From assembly GCF_000959725.1 (NCBI RefSeq), contig NZ_CP009323.1:4340001-4404000 (forward strand): a stretch of DNA of 64,000 nt. The letters run 5' to 3'. The position numbers and the translations under genes were made by a program. How positions within the stretch are numbered: position 1 is the first letter of the stretch; each line of letters starts with the position of its first letter. Of this stretch, positions 56,354 to 64,000 are shown piece by piece. The notes below the pieces were generated by a model. The model was not told where the DNA came from. It was given only the letters and a program-made list of their open reading frames with translations, and did not search any database. The DNA comes from Burkholderia gladioli. GTDB taxonomy: Bacteria; Pseudomonadota; Gammaproteobacteria; Burkholderiales; Burkholderiaceae.

Positions 56354-57424
56354 ATGAACCAACAGCACAGCACGCCTGACTGGATGCTCTACGGAGCGAA
56401 CGGTTATACGGGGGAAATGATCGCGCGCGAGGCGGCAAGACGCGGGCTCGGGCCGGTGCTGGCCGGCCGCAACCGCGACAAGGTCGAGTCGCTGGCCCGG
56501 GAGCTGGGCCTGGAGGCGCGCGTGTTCGACCTCGATCGCCCCGGGGAGGTGGCGCGGCAGGTCGACGGCCAGATGCTGGTGATGCACTGCGCCGGCCCGT
56601 TTTCGGCGACCGCGGCACCGATGATGGAGGCCTGCCTCGGCGCCGGGGCGCACTACCTCGACATTTCCGGCGAAATCGCCGTGTTCGAGCATGCCCGGTC
56701 GCTCGACGAACGCGCCCGGCAGGCCGGCATCACGATCTGCCCGGGCGTCGGCTTCGACGTGATTCCCACCGATTGCGTCGCGGCCGCGCTCAAGGCCGCC
56801 CTGCCGGATGCCACGCATCTCGCCCTCGGCTTCGATTCGAGTTCGAGCTTTTCGCCCGGCACCGCCAAGACCCTGATCGAGGGCATGCCGCAAGGCGGCA
56901 AGGTCCGTCGCGACGGGCGCATCGTGACGGTGCCGCTCGCCCATGGCGTGCGCCGGATCGACTTCGGCAATGGCGAGAAGAACGCCATGACCATTCCGTG
57001 GGGCGACGTGTCCACGGCCTACGCCACCACGGGCATTCCCAATATCGAGGTGTTCATCCCCGCCTCGCCCGGCATGGTCCTCGGCGCCCGGCTCGGCAAC
57101 CTGGTCCGGCCGCTGCTGGGCCTGCGCGCCGTGCAGGACCTGCTCAAGGCCCGCATCGGCAGGACCGTCACCGGCCCGGATGCGCGGCGGCGCGCCGGAC
57201 AGGCCACCTATGTCTGGGGGGAAGTGCGCAATGCGCGAGGCGAGTGCAGGACGGCGCGCGTGCGTACCGACCATGTGTACAGCCTCACCGTCAACGGCGC
57301 GCTGGCCGTGGTCGACCATCTGATGCGCACTCGCCCGGCCGGCGGCGCCTACACGCCGTCCAGGCTGATCGGGGCCGACCTGGTGAGCAGCCTGCCAGGC
57401 TCGGGGCCGCTGGAGATCGTATGA
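56354..57424 (+). CDS. Saccharopine dehydrogenase-like NAD(P)-binding reductase
   Basis: 356-residue protein. Rossmann loop DWMLYGANGYTGEMIAREAARRG, the opening of the trans-acting enoyl-reductase/saccharopine-dehydrogenase-like group, then VMHCAGPFSATAAPMMEACLGAGAHYLDISGE and PGVGFDVIPTDCVAAALK. Members of this group reduce enoyl or imine substrates. It is divergent from the orphan 2Fe-2S reductase gene and convergent with the MHS transporter. It could belong with the reductase/M24 pair in an amino-compound pathway, which is not provable here. Confidence 0.84.
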   Translation: MNQQHSTPDWMLYGANGYTGEMIAREAARRGLGPVLAGRNRDKVESLARELGLEARVFDLDRPGEVARQVDGQMLVMHCAGPFSATAAPMMEACLGAGAHYLDISGEIAVFEHARSLDERARQAGITICPGVGFDVIPTDCVAAALKAALPDATHLALGFDSSSSFSPGTAKTLIEGMPQGGKVRRDGRIVTVPLAHGVRRIDFGNGEKNAMTIPWGDVSTAYATTGIPNIEVFIPASPGMVLGARLGNLVRPLLGLRAVQDLLKARIGRTVTGPDARRRAGQATYVWGEVRNARGECRTARVRTDHVYSLTVNGALAVVDHLMRTRPAGGAYTPSRLIGADLVSSLPGSGPLEIV

Positions 57425-57490
57425 AACGCGCGTTCGTCTCGACCGACGACGGCATGCCGGCCGGCAGCGACCGACGTTTCGTACACTTGA

Positions 57491-58810
57491 CTAACGAAAC
57501 CGGCCGCCAACGCGATCACGCCGTCGCCAACCCACGACGGCAAGCGACACGCCCGAGATCACGGCAGCGAGCGACACGTAGTACGCAGGCGCGAGCACAT
57601 CGCCGCTCGCGTGGATGAACACCTCCGCGATCGTCGGCGCGAAACCGCCGAACAGCGTCACGCCGAGGCTGTAGGCGATCGACAGCCCCGCCGATCGCAC
57701 GCGCACGGGAAAGATCTCCGACATCAGGGCCGGCATCGGCCCCGAATACGCCGCCTTGAAGATGCCGGCCGCGGCCTGCAGCACGAGCAGCCAGCCCAGG
57801 GTGGGATGGCGCTGCAGCAGCGCGAACATCGGATAGGTGAGCGTGGCGAGCAGGATCGAGGTGGTCAGCATGATGCGCACGCGCCCGATGCGATCCGAGA
57901 GCGCGCCCATCACCGGCGAGAGCAGGAACTGCAGGCCGCCGTTGAGCACGACCACGCCGAACGAGCTCGCCGCCGCCATGTGAAGCTGCTTGACCGCGTA
58001 CATCGGCATGTAGAGCTGCAGGATGTACACGCCGACCGTCGATTGCGCAACGATGCCGACCGCCAGCAGCAGGCTGCCCCATTGACGGCCGAGCCCCGGC
58101 GCCTTGCCTTCCGGCGCGGCCTGCATGGATTCAGCCCGCTGGTTGGCGAGGAATTCGGGCGTCTCGTCCAGGTGCGAGCGGATGTACCAGCCCACCGGCC
58201 CCAGCACCAGCCCGAAGCAGAACGGCAGGCGCCAGCCCCAGTCCTGGAGCTGCTCGGGCGGCAGCCACCAGGCCAGCAGCGAACCGAAGGCCGCCGCCAG
58301 GATCGCCGCCGCGCCCTGGCTCGCGAACTGCCAGCTGGCGAAGTAGCCGCGCCGGTTCGGGCTGTGCTCGACCATCAGCGCGGTCGCGCTGCCGAACTCG
58401 CCGCCCACCGCGAAACCCTGCACCAGGCGGGCGAGCAGGATCAGCAGCGGCGCCGCGATGCCGATCGACGCATAGGGCGGCATGACCGCCATCGCCAGCG
58501 TGCCGGCCATCATCAGCGCGATGGCCAGCGTGAGCGCCGCCTTGCGCCCGTGGCGATCGCCGTAGATGCCCAGCACGATCGCGCCCAGCGGCCGCATCAG
58601 GAAGGAGATGCCGAAGGTGCCGATGGCCAGCAGGGTCGACAGCCATTCGTCGTGCACGGGGAAGAACACCTTCGCGATGATCGGCGCGAAGTAGCCGTAG
58701 ACGAGAAAATCGAACCACTCGAGCGCGTTGCCGATCGACGAGGAGAATACGATGCGACGCATCATGCTGCGGCTGAGCGGCACCTGCTCGGCCGATGTCC
58801 CGATATCCAT
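57491..58810 (-). CDS. MFS transporter, metabolite:H+ symporter (MHS) type
   Basis: 439-residue permease with 12 TM helices. MRRIVFSSSIGNALEWFDFLVYGYFAPIIAKVFFP is the standard start of the MHS (ProP/ShiA/KgtP-like) group, followed by IVLGIYGDRHGRKAALTLAIALMMAGTLAMAVMP with the loop 2-3 MFS motif. The ATG at 58810 has GGGAAG upstream; a GTG 15 bp earlier is the alternative. Lies 89 bp downstream of the gamma-glutamyltransferase gene on the same strand, suggesting uptake of an amino acid or related substrate that GGT handles. Confidence 0.89.
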   Translation of the reverse strand: MDIGTSAEQVPLSRSMMRRIVFSSSIGNALEWFDFLVYGYFAPIIAKVFFPVHDEWLSTLLAIGTFGISFLMRPLGAIVLGIYGDRHGRKAALTLAIALMMAGTLAMAVMPPYASIGIAAPLLILLARLVQGFAVGGEFGSATALMVEHSPNRRGYFASWQFASQGAAAILAAAFGSLLAWWLPPEQLQDWGWRLPFCFGLVLGPVGWYIRSHLDETPEFLANQRAESMQAAPEGKAPGLGRQWGSLLLAVGIVAQSTVGVYILQLYMPMYAVKQLHMAAASSFGVVVLNGGLQFLLSPVMGALSDRIGRVRIMLTTSILLATLTYPMFALLQRHPTLGWLLVLQAAAGIFKAAYSGPMPALMSEIFPVRVRSAGLSIAYSLGVTLFGGFAPTIAEVFIHASGDVLAPAYYVSLAAVISGVSLAVVGWRRRDRVGGRFR

Positions 58811-58899
58811 GCCAGTCTTCCCCACTTTGCTTTGTTCTACTCATCGATGGCCGCGCGCCGCGAGCCGGGAACTCCGACTCGCGGCCAGGCGCCGGCCGA

Positions 58900-60537
58900 C
58901 TAGAAACCCGCGGCGAGCCCGTCGCGTCGCGTATCGCTCGCGGCCACGTAGCCGCGTTCCGGATCCTCGCGATCGAGCTTCCAGATGAACTGGCCGGAGC
59001 CGAAGTCCATGTAGGGGTCGTCGATGCCCTTGATCTCGTGGCCGAGGCCCTGCAGGCCGCGTGCCGTCTGCGCGTCGAAGGTCGATTCGATGTCGAGCGT
59101 GAAATCGCGGTTGACCTTCCAGCGCGGCGCGTCGCAGGCGGCCTGCGGCTGCTGGCCGTAATCCAGCATGCGCACCACCGACTGCAGATGCCCTTGCGGT
59201 TGCATGTCGCCGCCCATCACCCCGAAGCTCATCACCGCCTCCTGGCGGCCGTTCACCTGCTGCGTGAGGAAGGCCGGGATGATGGTGTGGAACGGGCGCT
59301 TGCCGCCCGCCACCACGTTCGGCGAGGCCGGATCCATCGAGAAGCCGCAGCCGCGGTTCTGCAAGGCGATGCCGGTGCCGGGCACCACCACGCCCGAGCC
59401 GAAGCCCATGTAGTTCGACTGGATGAAGCTCACCATCATGCCGCGCTCGTCCACCGCGGACAGGTAGATCGTGCCGCCCGAGCGCGGCATGCCGAAGCCG
59501 AAGTGCGTGGCGCGCTTCGGGTCGATCAGCTTGGCGCGCTCCTTGAGGTAGGCGGCATCGAGCATCTGCTCGGGCGTGACCTCCATCGAGCGCGGATCGG
59601 CGACGTAGCGGTAGACATCGGCGAAGGCGAGCTTCATCGCCTCGATCTGCAGATGCTGCGATTCGAGGCTGTCGCGCGGCAACGCGCTCATGTCGAACTG
59701 CTCGAGGATGCCCAGCGCGATCAGCGCCGCGATGCCCTGCCCGTTCGGCGGGATCTCGTGGACCGTGTAGCCGCGATAGTCCTTGCCGATCGGCTCGACC
59801 CATTCCGGGCGATAGCCGCGCAGGTCGTCCAGCGTGAGCGCCGCGCCGCCCTCGCGCGCGAAGGCGGCGATGCGCTCGGCCAGCTCGCCTTCGTAGTAGT
59901 CGCGCGGCCCTTTTTCCGCGAGCCGGCGCAGGGTGGCCGCGTGGCCCGGGAAACAGACACGCTCGCTGACTTCCGGCGCGCGCCCGCGCGGCATGAAGGT
60001 TGCAGCGAACCCCGGCTGGTTATGCAGTTCGGGAATCGCGGCCTGCCACTTGCGCGTGACGATAGTCGCCACGGCATGGCCGCGCTCGGCGATCTCGATG
60101 GCCGGCTCCATCAGGTCCGCGAACGGCAGCGAACCGAACTTCGCATGCAGCGCTTCCCAGCCGGCGATCACGCCGGGCACGGTGACCGTGTCCCAGCCGC
60201 GCTTGGGCTGCTTCGCCAGCCCGTTTTCCTCGCCGTACTTGCGGCGGAAATAATCGACGCTCCAGGCCGCCGGCGCGGGGCCCGAGGCGTTCAGCCCGTG
60301 CAGCTTCGCGCCGTCCCAGACCAGCGAGAAGCAGTCGCTGCCCAGGCCGTTGGAGACCGGCTCGACCACGGTGATGGCCGCGGCCGCCGCGATCGCCGCG
60401 TCGACCGCGTTGCCGCCCTTCCAAAGCATGCGCAGCCCCGCCTGCGCCGCCAGCGGGTGCGAGGTCGAGACGATGTTGCGGGCGAACACCGGCAGGCGCG
60501 GTGTCGGATAGGGGTTCTGCCAGTCGAAGCTCGTCAT
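58900..60537 (-). CDS. Gamma-glutamyltransferase family protein
   Basis: 545-residue N-terminal-nucleophile enzyme that cleaves gamma-glutamyl bonds of glutathione and related compounds. It begins with VSTSHPLAAQAGLRMLWKGGNAVDAAIAAAAAITVVEPVSNGLGSD; the autoprocessing site is the Thr in SGGTIYLSAVDERGMMVSF, with downstream GSGVVVPGTGIALQNRG. There is no signal peptide, so it is the cytoplasmic YwrD-like subtype. Start 60537 is by homology; an ATG at 60579 with GAGG upstream would add 14 residues. Divergent from a LysR gene that probably controls it, and followed by an MHS transporter. Confidence 0.9.
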   Translation of the reverse strand: MTSFDWQNPYPTPRLPVFARNIVSTSHPLAAQAGLRMLWKGGNAVDAAIAAAAAITVVEPVSNGLGSDCFSLVWDGAKLHGLNASGPAPAAWSVDYFRRKYGEENGLAKQPKRGWDTVTVPGVIAGWEALHAKFGSLPFADLMEPAIEIAERGHAVATIVTRKWQAAIPELHNQPGFAATFMPRGRAPEVSERVCFPGHAATLRRLAEKGPRDYYEGELAERIAAFAREGGAALTLDDLRGYRPEWVEPIGKDYRGYTVHEIPPNGQGIAALIALGILEQFDMSALPRDSLESQHLQIEAMKLAFADVYRYVADPRSMEVTPEQMLDAAYLKERAKLIDPKRATHFGFGMPRSGGTIYLSAVDERGMMVSFIQSNYMGFGSGVVVPGTGIALQNRGCGFSMDPASPNVVAGGKRPFHTIIPAFLTQQVNGRQEAVMSFGVMGGDMQPQGHLQSVVRMLDYGQQPQAACDAPRWKVNRDFTLDIESTFDAQTARGLQGLGHEIKGIDDPYMDFGSGQFIWKLDREDPERGYVAASDTRRDGLAAGF

Positions 60538-60617
60538 GGAAGTTCGGATCCCGGTAATGAGGAAGGAGGCGGCACGCATGCCCACCTCGATACCTGGATT
60601 ATCTTGAACGCGCGGGC

Positions 60618-60659
60618 AAAAAAATTTAATATTTTTTCTCGACACTTAAATTTAATTTA
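60618..60659. promoter_or_regulatory. AT-rich operator region between GGT and LysR genes
   Basis: Strikingly AT-rich stretch with two copies of AAATTTAAT (60622-60630 and 60648-60656, 26 bp apart), overlapping inverted repeats such as AAAATTTAATATTTT and TAAATTTAATTTA. Likely LysR binding and promoter sites for both directions. Confidence 0.55.
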
Positions 60660-60660
60660 C

Positions 60661-61524
60661 ATGCTCACCTTACGCATGCTGCGCACCCTGCAGGCCGTGG
60701 CGCGCAGCGGTTCGTTCGCCACGGCGGCCGAGAAGACCGCGCTCACGCAGGCCGCCGTGAGCCTGCAGATGCGCGGGCTCGAGGAGGCGCTGGGCAAGTC
60801 GATCTTCGACCGCCGCGCGCGCCAGATCGCGCTCACGCGCGAAGGCCGGGAGATCTGCGCCAAGGTGGAGCACATCCTCGCCCTGATCGACGAGTTGCCC
60901 GCCAGCACGGGCGACACCATGCGCGGCTCGGTCACCATCGGCGCGGTGGTATCGGTGATCGGCGGGCTGTCGCTGGCCATCGCGCACCTGAAAAACGATC
61001 ATCCGGAACTGGAGGTGCGGCTGACCTCGGCGCGCTCGAACGAGCTGGCGCACATGGTCGAGGATGGCGACGTGGATCTCGCCGTGGTGGTGGACAGCGC
61101 CGAGGGCGCGCTGCACGAGACGCTCGCCTGGACGCCGCTTTACGAGGAGCCGCTGATGCTGGTGACCAGCCGGGAGACGCCCGGCGACGACGCGCGCCGC
61201 ATCCTGCGCGAGCGTGAATTCCTGCGCTTCGACCGGCGCGTGCCGACCGGCGTGGTGATCGACCGCGCGCTGGCCGAGCTAGGCATCGCGCCGCGCGAAT
61301 ACCTGGAGCTGAACTCGATCGAGACGATCGTCTCGCTGGTGCGCGGCAACGTGGGGGTAAGCGTGCTGCCGGTGCTGCGCGGCGGCAGGTGGCGCAGCGA
61401 CCCGAACCTGCGGCTGGTGCCGCTGCCGGGGCGAACCTTCATCCGCTCGGTGAGCATGGTCCAGCGCAAGGCGAACCGGCAGACCCTGCTCACGCAGACG
61501 ATCGCGGAGATGTTGCGCCGGTGA
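60661..61524 (+). CDS. LysR-family regulator
   Basis: 287-residue regulator: HTH about 1-60 (LRTLQAVARSGSFATAAEKTALTQAAVSLQMRGLEEALGKSIF) and effector domain with MRGSVTIGAVVSVIGGLSLAIAHLKNDHPELEVRL and NVGVSVLPVLRGG. Divergent from the GGT gene. The ATG at 60661 follows directly on an AT-rich operator with no ribosome site, so the message may be leaderless or start at a later codon. Likely controls the GGT-transporter operon. Confidence 0.88.
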   Translation: MLTLRMLRTLQAVARSGSFATAAEKTALTQAAVSLQMRGLEEALGKSIFDRRARQIALTREGREICAKVEHILALIDELPASTGDTMRGSVTIGAVVSVIGGLSLAIAHLKNDHPELEVRLTSARSNELAHMVEDGDVDLAVVVDSAEGALHETLAWTPLYEEPLMLVTSRETPGDDARRILREREFLRFDRRVPTGVVIDRALAELGIAPREYLELNSIETIVSLVRGNVGVSVLPVLRGGRWRSDPNLRLVPLPGRTFIRSVSMVQRKANRQTLLTQTIAEMLRR

Positions 61525-61567
61525 GCAGGATGCGCAAGCCGCGTCGGCGGCGGAACCAACCTGCCGG

Positions 61568-62215
61568 CTAGCGCTTCCCGACGATCGAGGGCTCACCCTC
61601 GCCCGGGGTTCCGGCGGGAACGGCTGCCTCCAGGATGGCCGGCACGACGTCCTCCACGCGCTCGGCAAGGATCGGCTGCAACAGGTGCCCGCTATGGATG
61701 AAGCCGGCTTCGCGCAAGTGGTCGAGCAAGGCAAGCAGCGGATTCCAGAAACCCTTGGTGTTGACGAGCACGATCGGCTTGCGATGGCGGCCGAGCTGGC
61801 TCCAGGTCATGATCTCCACGATCTCCTCGACCGTTCCGATGCCGCCCGGCAGTGCCACGAACGCATCCGAGCGCTCGAACATCCGGTGCTTGCGCTCGTG
61901 CATGGTGTCGGTGATCGTCAGGTCCTCGAACATCGTCAGCGATGCCTGGTTTGCCTCGCGGTCGATCAGGAAGCGCGGAATGACCGCGCCGACCTCCCCG
62001 CCGGCGTCGAGCGCACCACGCGCCACCGCGCCCATCAGGCCGGTGGTTCCGCCGCCGTAGACCAGCTTGAGCTTCGCCCGCGCCAATGCCCGCCCGAGCG
62101 CCTGGCTGGCCTCCATGAAGGCGGGATCGGCGCCGGGCGACGACCCGCAGTAGACACACACCGCTCGAACGCCCGTGTTCTCGCCTGGCTGCGAATTGAC
62201 TTCCTTGTCTGCCAT
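61568..62215 (-). CDS. LOG-family protein (TIGR00730)
   Basis: 215-residue lysine-decarboxylase-like fold protein of the LOG family. Motifs VCVYCGSSPG, GGGTTGLMG and PGGIGTVEEIVEIMTW, with the two catalytic Glu/Arg positions expected in ERKHRMFERSDAFVALPGGIGT. LOG enzymes release cytokinin bases from nucleoside monophosphates or hydrolyse AMP-type nucleotides. Two close ATGs are possible; 62215 is chosen for the better spacing from GGA. Divergent from a TetR gene across two strong palindromes, so it is almost certainly under TetR repression. Confidence 0.9.
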   Translation of the reverse strand: MADKEVNSQPGENTGVRAVCVYCGSSPGADPAFMEASQALGRALARAKLKLVYGGGTTGLMGAVARGALDAGGEVGAVIPRFLIDREANQASLTMFEDLTITDTMHERKHRMFERSDAFVALPGGIGTVEEIVEIMTWSQLGRHRKPIVLVNTKGFWNPLLALLDHLREAGFIHSGHLLQPILAERVEDVVPAILEAAVPAGTPGEGEPSIVGKR

Positions 62216-62311
62216 GTTCATTTCCAATCAGGATTGCGCGAGTCGCGATCGGGATTACTCGGGAATCGAGAGCCGATCGTGCAAGCGCCACCGGGCAGCA
62301 CGCCCATAAAT

Positions 62312-62330
62312 ACGCTACGATGCGTAGCGT
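62312..62330. promoter_or_regulatory. TetR operator 1
   Basis: ACGCTAC-GATGC-GTAGCGT, 7-bp arms, in the LOG/TetR divergent region. Confidence 0.8.
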
Positions 62331-62344
62331 TTCGGGCGGAGATT

Positions 62345-62363
62345 ACGCTACGCTCCGTAGCGA
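62345..62363. promoter_or_regulatory. TetR operator 2
   Basis: CGCTACG-CTC-CGTAGCG core with the same half-site ACGCTACG. Centre 33 bp from operator 1, close to three helical turns. Confidence 0.8.
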
Positions 62364-62429
62364 TGTCAATCGAATGAATTGGGTGTCGATGGAGGCCCGC
62401 GGGCCCCGGCGACAAGGAGAATCGACAGG

Positions 62430-62996
62430 ATGACGATGGAGAAAGGACGCGCGGGACGTGCCAGGAGCAACGCGACAACGGCTTCGGTGCAGGCGGCGGC
62501 GCTGCAGCTGGCGCGCGAACTGGGCCCGAGCCGCGTCACGATCGACGGGATCGCGACGGCCTCCGGCGTGGCCAAGACGACCATCTACCGGCGCTGGCCC
62601 AATGCCGCCGCGGTGATCATGGATGCCTTCCTCGCGGACATCCAGCCCCATATCGTCTACCCCCGGGGCTCGACGCCGCGCGAAACCTTCCGCAACGTGC
62701 TTCGCGATTTCGCGCGCGCGCTCGATCCCTCACGCCGCGAGTTGCTGCGCCACCTGATCGGCGCGGCGCAGTCGGACCCGGAGCTGGCGCGCGAATTCTG
62801 GGAGAAATGGATCGGGCCGCGACGCGAGGAAGGACGCAATGCCCTGAAGATGGCGGGCATGTCGCAGCAGGAAGAGGCGGTCATGATCGACCTGCTGTTT
62901 GGTGCCTTCTACTATCGATTGCTGATGCCCTATGCCGAGATCGACGACGCGTATATCGACCTGGTGGTGCGGATGGTGATTCCGGAAACGGCTTGA
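62430..62996 (+). CDS. TetR-family repressor
   Basis: 188-residue regulator. N-terminal HTH about 18-60 (ASVQAAALQLARELGPSRVTIDGIATASGVAKTTIYRRWPNAAAVIMDAF) and a C-terminal ligand domain of the TetR_C_16-like type with FREVLRDFARALDPSRRELL-type helices (FRNVLRDFARALDPSRRELL). AAGGAGA precedes the ATG; an ATG two codons later is possible. It is divergent from the LOG gene with two palindromic operators between, so auto-repression plus control of LOG is expected. Ligand unknown. Confidence 0.9.
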   Translation: MTMEKGRAGRARSNATTASVQAAALQLARELGPSRVTIDGIATASGVAKTTIYRRWPNAAAVIMDAFLADIQPHIVYPRGSTPRETFRNVLRDFARALDPSRRELLRHLIGAAQSDPELAREFWEKWIGPRREEGRNALKMAGMSQQEEAVMIDLLFGAFYYRLLMPYAEIDDAYIDLVVRMVIPETA

Positions 62997-63111
62997 TCGA
63001 TCGGGCCTGGCCGCTCGGATGGGCTTGCAGGGGCAATGCAAGCCGCGACGGATCGCAGGCAAACAGGAGCCGCCGCCTGCGCACCTAGCGCGCAAGCAGC
63101 GGCGGGCTCGA

Positions 63112-64000
63112 TCACCAGCGATGATGGACGTGCGGCGCGATCAGCTGATCGTAGATCCGCCGCGCCTGTTCCATGGTGTCCTCCGGCAGCGGGGCCAGCG
63201 CGCTCGCCTCGGCATTGCCCTTCGCCTGCGCGGCGTTCTTCGCGCCGGGGATGACGACCGACACGGCCCGCTCCATCAGGATCCAGCGCAGGGCGAACTG
63301 CGCCATCGTCGCGCCTTGCGGCACATGGGGGCGCAGCGCCTCGACGGCTTCCAGGGCAACCTCGTAAGGCACGCCGGAGAAGGTTTCGCCCACGTCGAAG
63401 GCTTCGCCGTGACGGTTGAAATTGCGGTGATCGTCGGCCGCGAAGCTCGACTGCGCCGTGAATTTGCCGGTCAGCATGCCGCTGGCCAGCGGCACGCGCA
63501 CGATCATCGCGACATCGCGCGCGATCGCCTCGCGGAACAGCAACTGCGCCGGCCGCTGCCGGAACAGGTTGTAGATGAGCTGGACCGACACCAGGTTCGG
63601 ATACTCGATCGCCTTCAAGGCCTCCTCGACGCGTTCGACCGACACGCCGTAATGGCGCAGCTTGCCGGCCGCGACGAGCTCGTCGAGCGCCTCGAACAGT
63701 TCAGGGCGGAAATAGGCGTCCGTCGGCGGGCAATGCAGTTGCAGCAGATCGAGCGTATCGACGCCGAGATTCTCGCGGCTGCGATCGATGAAGGCTTCGA
63801 GGTTGGCCTTCGTATAGCCCTCCAGCACATGCGGATTGAGCCGGCGCCCCGCCTTGGTCGCCACGATCGGACGCTGGCCTCCGCGCTCCTTCAATACCTC
63901 GCGAATGATCCGCTCCGAGCGGCCGTCGCCATAGACGTCGGCCGTATCGATGAAATCGACCCCGGCGTCGAGCGCCGCGTGCAGCGCCTGGCGCGCATCC
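63112..64000 (-). CDS. Aldo/keto reductase, 5' end beyond the window
   Basis: NADPH-dependent oxidoreductase, 296 residues visible with the start outside. The catalytic tetrad is seen: Asp and Tyr in FIDTADVYGDGRSE, Lys in IVATKAG, His in LLQLHCPPTDAYF. The C-terminal part FALRWILMERAVSVVIPGAKNAAQAKGNAEA is the cofactor-binding end. The protein resembles the YccK/AKR11-like general stress type. It is convergent with the TetR gene, with an imperfect hairpin at about 63068-63109 between. Substrate not assignable. Confidence 0.88.
   Translation of the reverse strand, partial: DARQALHAALDAGVDFIDTADVYGDGRSERIIREVLKERGGQRPIVATKAGRRLNPHVLEGYTKANLEAFIDRSRENLGVDTLDLLQLHCPPTDAYFRPELFEALDELVAAGKLRHYGVSVERVEEALKAIEYPNLVSVQLIYNLFRQRPAQLLFREAIARDVAMIVRVPLASGMLTGKFTAQSSFAADDHRNFNRHGEAFDVGETFSGVPYEVALEAVEALRPHVPQGATMAQFALRWILMERAVSVVIPGAKNAAQAKGNAEASALAPLPEDTMEQARRIYDQLIAPHVHHRW

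Overview
The window is GC-rich, tightly packed chromosomal DNA from a beta-proteobacterium, most likely a Burkholderia. Supporting signs are several OmpC-like Burkholderia porins, short H-NS-type proteins, many LysR/AraC/IclR regulators, and a glyoxylate shunt in which aceA and aceB are close but not adjacent. There is no phage, insertion sequence or CRISPR array. Both ends cut through genes: a DEAD-box helicase on the left and an aldo/keto reductase on the right.

1-9.7 kb is housekeeping and central metabolism: an RhlE-like RNA helicase, isocitrate lyase (aceA), a universal stress protein, a LysR regulator, a haloacid dehalogenase, malate synthase (aceB), a gamma-glutamylcyclotransferase-like protein, an AraC regulator and an acetyltransferase. 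9.8-12.6 kb is translation: eight tRNA genes (three Asp, three Glu, two Ala) built from a repeated Ala-Glu-Asp unit, driven by one strong promoter, with glutamyl-tRNA synthetase (gltX) just upstream. 13-21.4 kb is envelope and uptake: a predicted Tat lipoprotein of the patatin family, an NlpC/P60 peptidase, the yejABEF peptide ABC importer and a small His/Gly/Trp-rich secreted protein.

21.7-27.6 kb is a porin-regulator-hydrolase-permease-kinase cluster that resembles the uncharacterised E. coli yegTUVW locus, but with an NCS1 permease. The same 17-bp motif lies in front of both the porin and the GntR regulator. 27.6-33 kb holds an AraC/hypothetical pair, an alpha/beta hydrolase with a divergent LysR gene, and an MFS transporter coupled to a small membrane protein.

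33-41.2 kb is the most unusual region: an RcsC-like hybrid kinase (HisKA, HATPase, degenerate domain, receiver, Hpt), two RcsB-like response regulators, a YadA-like trimeric adhesin and a short H-NS-like protein in an AT-rich pocket. Two palindromes, TAGGAAC-N2-TCCTA, closely resemble the enterobacterial RcsAB box. One lies upstream of the adhesin and the other upstream of the H-NS-like gene. I read this as a self-contained Rcs-type surface-switch module.

41.2-51 kb is a catabolic cluster: a two-subunit class I hydratase, a PanE-like reductase, a cupin, a flavin reductase-like protein, an amidohydrolase, a porin, an ACS-type MFS transporter, an HpcH/HpaI aldolase and an IclR regulator. Candidate IclR boxes (TTTCGC-N3-GCGAAA type) lie in the divergent promoter regions. 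51-64 kb is mixed: an SDR, a chemoreceptor, an M24 peptidase with an orphan 2Fe-2S reductase, a saccharopine-dehydrogenase-like reductase, an MHS transporter with a gamma-glutamyltransferase and its LysR gene, and a LOG-family enzyme divergent from a TetR gene with two clear operators.
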